Shown piece by piece: positions 60,859 through 64,000 of a stretch of 64,000 bases of DNA. The stretch's first letter is position 1. Each line of letters starts with the position of its first letter. The DNA lies in contig NZ_CP055157.1 of NCBI RefSeq assembly GCF_013367775.1, forward strand, positions 3,236,001-3,300,000, written 5' to 3'. A program made the position numbers and the translations under genes. The DNA comes from Microbulbifer sp. YPW1. GTDB lineage: Bacteria > Pseudomonadota > Gammaproteobacteria > Pseudomonadales > Cellvibrionaceae. The notes beneath the pieces are model-generated. The model did not search any database and was not told the origin of the DNA. It was given only the letters and a program-made list of their open reading frames with translations.

Positions 60859-63800
60859 TCAGGCGGTGACTCCCTCCCCCTCACTGATCAACTTTTTCAA
60901 TACCGCTGGCAAACTGCCGAAGTCAGAATCCCGCCGGGATCCTTTGATCAGAATGAGGTCTCCCTCACTGGCAGTTTCCAGTAGAAAATTCGCCATTTCG
61001 CCAATGGTTCCGAAGTGCGGACCAAGTAGCGCTTCCGGTAGTTGCGTACGCAGATAGCGCATCTCTTCACCATGGGTCACGACCAGGTCTACACCGGATT
61101 CCACAAGTGGCTTGGCGAGACTACCGTGCAAGGCCTCGGCTTCGTCTCCCAGCGCCACCATGCGTCCCAATACGGCGATTTTTCGCTGGTTATCTGCCAC
61201 AGCGATTTGTTTCAGTACAGAGAACGCATTCAGCATGGAACTCACTGTGGCATTCCAGCTGTCATCAATGATCTTGACGCTGCCTCGGGGAAACCCTAGC
61301 TGGATTTGATCCAGGTGACCTTCATCCAGCTGTAATTGCTCCAGTGCCGCGGCGGCCTCCGGGATCGGGCGGCCCATGGCGTAAACAGCGCACATGGCGG
61401 CGACCGCGTTGTTTACCATACCGAGACTGGGCGCAGGTATTGTCAGGGTGTGAGTTTCTCCCGCTACTTCGATCAGCACGCGACTGCCCTGGCTGTCTCC
61501 CTGGATATCGAGAATACGGACTTCGGCAGTATCACTGGTTCCGAAGATGATCACGCGTTTGGCGTGTTGTCGCGCTTTCTCCAGTACGTATTCGAAGTGC
61601 TGCAGGTGCTCGCCGACAATCGCTACCGAGCGGCCGATCAGTCCGTCGAAAATACGGGATTTCCACAGCGCGGTATCTTTTGTGCTTTTTACCCTGCTAC
61701 TCGTTTGAGAGACCCCGATCTCGGTAACCATTGCAATTGTTGGGTGTATGCGCCGTGTGATGGGGCCCTGTTTCATCCACAGTGCGCTTTGTGCGACTTC
61801 AATAACCGCAGCTTGGTGCTCTGCGCTGAGACTGGCCAGCATCGACGGCGCTCCGACCCGGGAATTGTAATTGCCGAGACTGCTCAGCGCCTTCTGCCTG
61901 CCGCCCAGCATGTCCCTCAGCATTTTCACCGTGGAGGACTTGCCTGCAGTGCCGGTAATGGCAATTACATCGCCACTGTACCGGTAGCGGGCGGCCAACC
62001 CGAGTTCAATGATTGCCTTGATGGGATCCGCTACCTGCAACACCGGTAACCCTTCCGGTAATCCCGCAACCGGTCGCTGTACGATCACTCCGGAGAGGTT
62101 GTGGCCGGCACGCAAGGCGATTTCCGCTAGCTTTTCGTGCAGGTCCCAGGATGTATATTTTTCCGGGGAGCTGCGTTCATGGTAGGCGCGGTCGCTACTT
62201 TTATGAGCCACGAACATGGCGGGTGTGAGAGATTGTTCGATAAAGCTCTGCCCGGAAACCACACTTCGGGTAAACCAGCCCTGGGGCGGAGGCACCAGCC
62301 AGTCTCCCCCGGTCACATCAGCGATCTGTTGCGCGTTCCAGGTTTGTCCCGGAACCTGGCGAAAGATGCTCAGAGGAAACTCGTTGCGATAGGTTGGCGG
62401 CTCGCGTCCGTCGATGGTGTTGAACGCTTTTTGGTTCCTGCCAGCGACGCCGGGGCTTTTCGATGCTTTTTCCGGCGTCACGATTCTCAGAGTAATAAGC
62501 TCATCGTTGATGGGCACCGGATCGATAACCGTTTCCGAACCTTTTATGCCGATCTGGATCTGCAGTTCGCCGTTGCGTAATTGCCGGGAGGCCGGTGGCC
62601 GCAGCCCGTAGTAGTCTCGATAGATGACCCCGGTTTGCCAGCTGCCGGTGGGCATTTGCCAGTCACAGGGGTCGTGATCCATCGATTTGCCCCAGTAGGG
62701 CATGGAAGTTGGGGCAACCGGAACTGCGCGGATATCCAGGCGAAGGTTTTCTGTGGTTGTCTCTATGAGGGTCCAGAAGGTTTCCACAAAGATTAATTGC
62801 CGCCTGTCGATGATTTGCGGGCGGCTGCGCATCCCTATCAGACGCAAGGGACCAAATTCGCGCGCGGTAATCGCTGCATCCGAAGGCACCTCCCCAACAG
62901 TCCAGTTCTTGTTGGGGGGGCGCCTGACCTGGTCCAGTAACGCGAGGTTATAGCGGGTTTTCTGGGCGGGTGGCGAATCTGTCGATACCCGGTTCGGTGG
63001 GGTCAGTGGGCACTGCGCACTGCCATCCTGTAATAGGGACAACTCTGTCCCCAGCGCGCTGCACTTTTCCGCGTAACGCTGGCTTACCGCCAGTCCTTGG
63101 CGTCCGCCCAGCTGCTGGCTGAAACCGAAGCCGCAGCCAACCGGGAAGAACCTTATGTTTTCCACACCCCGTTGACTGAGTGCGAGTTGGAATATCCCGC
63201 TGTCCTTCAGCTTGCGATGCACGGAATCAAACAGCAGATCGCCGGCATCGTGAATAATCGGCCGGTTGTGGTAGATTTCTATTCCTTGCAGTACATGTGC
63301 GCTGGTGCCCAGTACCCCATCTGCCCCTGCATCAATGATGCTGTGACCAATTGAGATTTCGATCGCGGTAGGAGACTCTTCGAGGTTTGCACCCCAGTGC
63401 ACTGCCACCAGCACTACTTGTGCCCGGGCGCGCACGGCAGCGATACGGGGTCTAAGCATGGCTGTCCAGGCTTCTGGGTCACGCAGGGGCAGGTAGGCAC
63501 ATCCCGGACTCCGGGTATTTGCGGCAAAGTGTTTCTGGGTGGCATCGATGGAAAAAATTGCCACATTCAGGTCGCCGGCTGGACGAATGGCGGGCGTCAG
63601 CGCGGCTTCCAGATTACTGCCGGATCCGGTGTGTGCGATCCCCAACTCATCCAGCCAAAAACCCTGTTCGAGTAACGCCTGGGTTCCGTAATCGCCGCTG
63701 TGGTTATTTGCGGTGGTCACCATGTCGATGCCGGCGTGGCAAAGAAGCCGCAACATTTCCGGGCGCGCGCGATAGTAGTAAGGTGATCCTTCTCCCTTAT

Positions 63801-64000
63801 CCACACCTTGCTCACCGCTGGTAGCTACCACGCACTCCAGGTTGATTACACTCAGCTCTGCTTCACTCAGTGCCGGAATTTTTCCCAGGACGGTTTCCTC
63901 TCCCAGCTCCTCCAGTCGGTAGTGCTGGCGGCGGGCGAGATTGACGTCGCCGCCCCAGGCAAGTATGGGGTGTTCGCTTTTTACCGGTGCCGGCAGCGGG
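60859..64000 (-). CDS. CapA domain - MurF-like ligase fusion, 5' end outside the window
   Basis: The frame is open to the right edge; 1046 residues are visible. The N-terminal part is a CapA/PGA_cap metallophosphatase-like domain: WGGDVNLARR near 63,940, VINLECVV, TTANNHSGDYG, VAVHWGAN and SAHVLQGIE. A middle beta-rich region (about 62.5-63.0 kb) has no family I recognise. The C-terminal part is a MurF-type ligase: WNAQQIADVTGG, the ATP loop ITGTAGKSSTVKML (about 61.92-61.96 kb), IIDDSWNATVSSMLNAF and VLGRMVALGDEAEALH. In poly-gamma-glutamate capsule synthesis, CapA works with a Mur-like ligase, CapB, as separate proteins. It is convergent with the oxygenase gene, 49 bp away. A ligase that forms amide bonds is likely; the substrate is unknown. 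Confidence 0.85.
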   Translation of the reverse strand, partial: PLPAPVKSEHPILAWGGDVNLARRQHYRLEELGEETVLGKIPALSEAELSVINLECVVATSGEQGVDKGEGSPYYYRARPEMLRLLCHAGIDMVTTANNHSGDYGTQALLEQGFWLDELGIAHTGSGSNLEAALTPAIRPAGDLNVAIFSIDATQKHFAANTRSPGCAYLPLRDPEAWTAMLRPRIAAVRARAQVVLVAVHWGANLEESPTAIEISIGHSIIDAGADGVLGTSAHVLQGIEIYHNRPIIHDAGDLLFDSVHRKLKDSGIFQLALSQRGVENIRFFPVGCGFGFSQQLGGRQGLAVSQRYAEKCSALGTELSLLQDGSAQCPLTPPNRVSTDSPPAQKTRYNLALLDQVRRPPNKNWTVGEVPSDAAITAREFGPLRLIGMRSRPQIIDRRQLIFVETFWTLIETTTENLRLDIRAVPVAPTSMPYWGKSMDHDPCDWQMPTGSWQTGVIYRDYYGLRPPASRQLRNGELQIQIGIKGSETVIDPVPINDELITLRIVTPEKASKSPGVAGRNQKAFNTIDGREPPTYRNEFPLSIFRQVPGQTWNAQQIADVTGGDWLVPPPQGWFTRSVVSGQSFIEQSLTPAMFVAHKSSDRAYHERSSPEKYTSWDLHEKLAEIALRAGHNLSGVIVQRPVAGLPEGLPVLQVADPIKAIIELGLAARYRYSGDVIAITGTAGKSSTVKMLRDMLGGRQKALSSLGNYNSRVGAPSMLASLSAEHQAAVIEVAQSALWMKQGPITRRIHPTIAMVTEIGVSQTSSRVKSTKDTALWKSRIFDGLIGRSVAIVGEHLQHFEYVLEKARQHAKRVIIFGTSDTAEVRILDIQGDSQGSRVLIEVAGETHTLTIPAPSLGMVNNAVAAMCAVYAMGRPIPEAAAALEQLQLDEGHLDQIQLGFPRGSVKIIDDSWNATVSSMLNAFSVLKQIAVADNQRKIAVLGRMVALGDEAEALHGSLAKPLVESGVDLVVTHGEEMRYLRTQLPEALLGPHFGTIGEMANFLLETASEGDLILIKGSRRDSDFGSLPAVLKKLISEGEGVTA

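Overview
The window looks like the chromosome of a marine, polysaccharide-degrading gammaproteobacterium of the Cellvibrionales type (Microbulbifer or a close relative). This is an inference from gene content: a xylanase with a CBM2 and a polyserine linker, an ExoP-like GH3 and a large TonB-dependent receptor stand next to a gammaproteobacterial core block (tilS, pyrG, kdsA, eno, ftsB, ispD, ispF, truD, pcm, nlpD, rpoS). I saw no rRNA, tRNA, insertion sequence, prophage or CRISPR array.

Layout. 1-6.7 kb: the 3' part of fadD, a phospholipase D-type lipoprotein, small envelope proteins (a DUF2092 protein overlapping a His/Gly/Pro-rich protein), an outer-membrane transporter-like protein and a DegV protein. 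6.8-22.8 kb: a glycan-use cluster, mostly on the minus strand: DUF4380, ExoP-like GH3, sugar-porter MFS, BglX-like GH3, TonB-dependent receptor, GH5-CBM6-CBM13, a membrane-anchored AraC-type regulator (plus strand) and a CBM2-GH10 xylanase. A 12-bp motif, ATAGTCGAACGC, occurs upstream of the receptor and between the GH5 and regulator genes. Part of it recurs as a palindrome upstream of the xylanase, so the regulator probably acts at these sites. 23.0-35.4 kb: the housekeeping block, with surE absent between truD and pcm. 35.4-39.4 kb: ydbH-ynbE-ydbL, the intermembrane phospholipid transport set. 39.5-48.4 kb: gamma-glutamyltransferase, pepN, a histidine phosphatase, a type B carboxylesterase and an MdtH-like MFS protein.

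48.8-64 kb holds the most unusual content. A 992-residue protein has a BapA/LapA-type N-terminal prefix, a Pro-rich hinge and about 527 residues in which essentially every second residue is aspartate (Asp-Ala, with Asp-Ile, Asp-Gly, Asp-Thr and Asp-Ser variants). It is followed by a complete type I secretion system (TolC, LapB-like ABC, HlyD), a secreted transglutaminase-like protein, a cyanophycin-synthetase-like ATP-grasp fused to an acylphosphatase domain, and a 2OG-Fe(II) oxygenase of the TIGR02466 type. Convergent to these is a CapA-MurF-like fusion that runs off the right edge.

An ATP-grasp and a Mur-type ligase are the two halves that cyanophycin synthetase joins in one protein to build a poly-Asp backbone with amide-linked side chains. 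Here they sit beside a ribosomally made poly-(Asp-X) protein. My leading hypothesis is a secreted polyanionic matrix protein whose aspartates are decorated, hydroxylated or cross-linked after translation and which leaves through a dedicated type I system. The domain calls come from recognisable motifs; the functional link between them is inferred from gene order.
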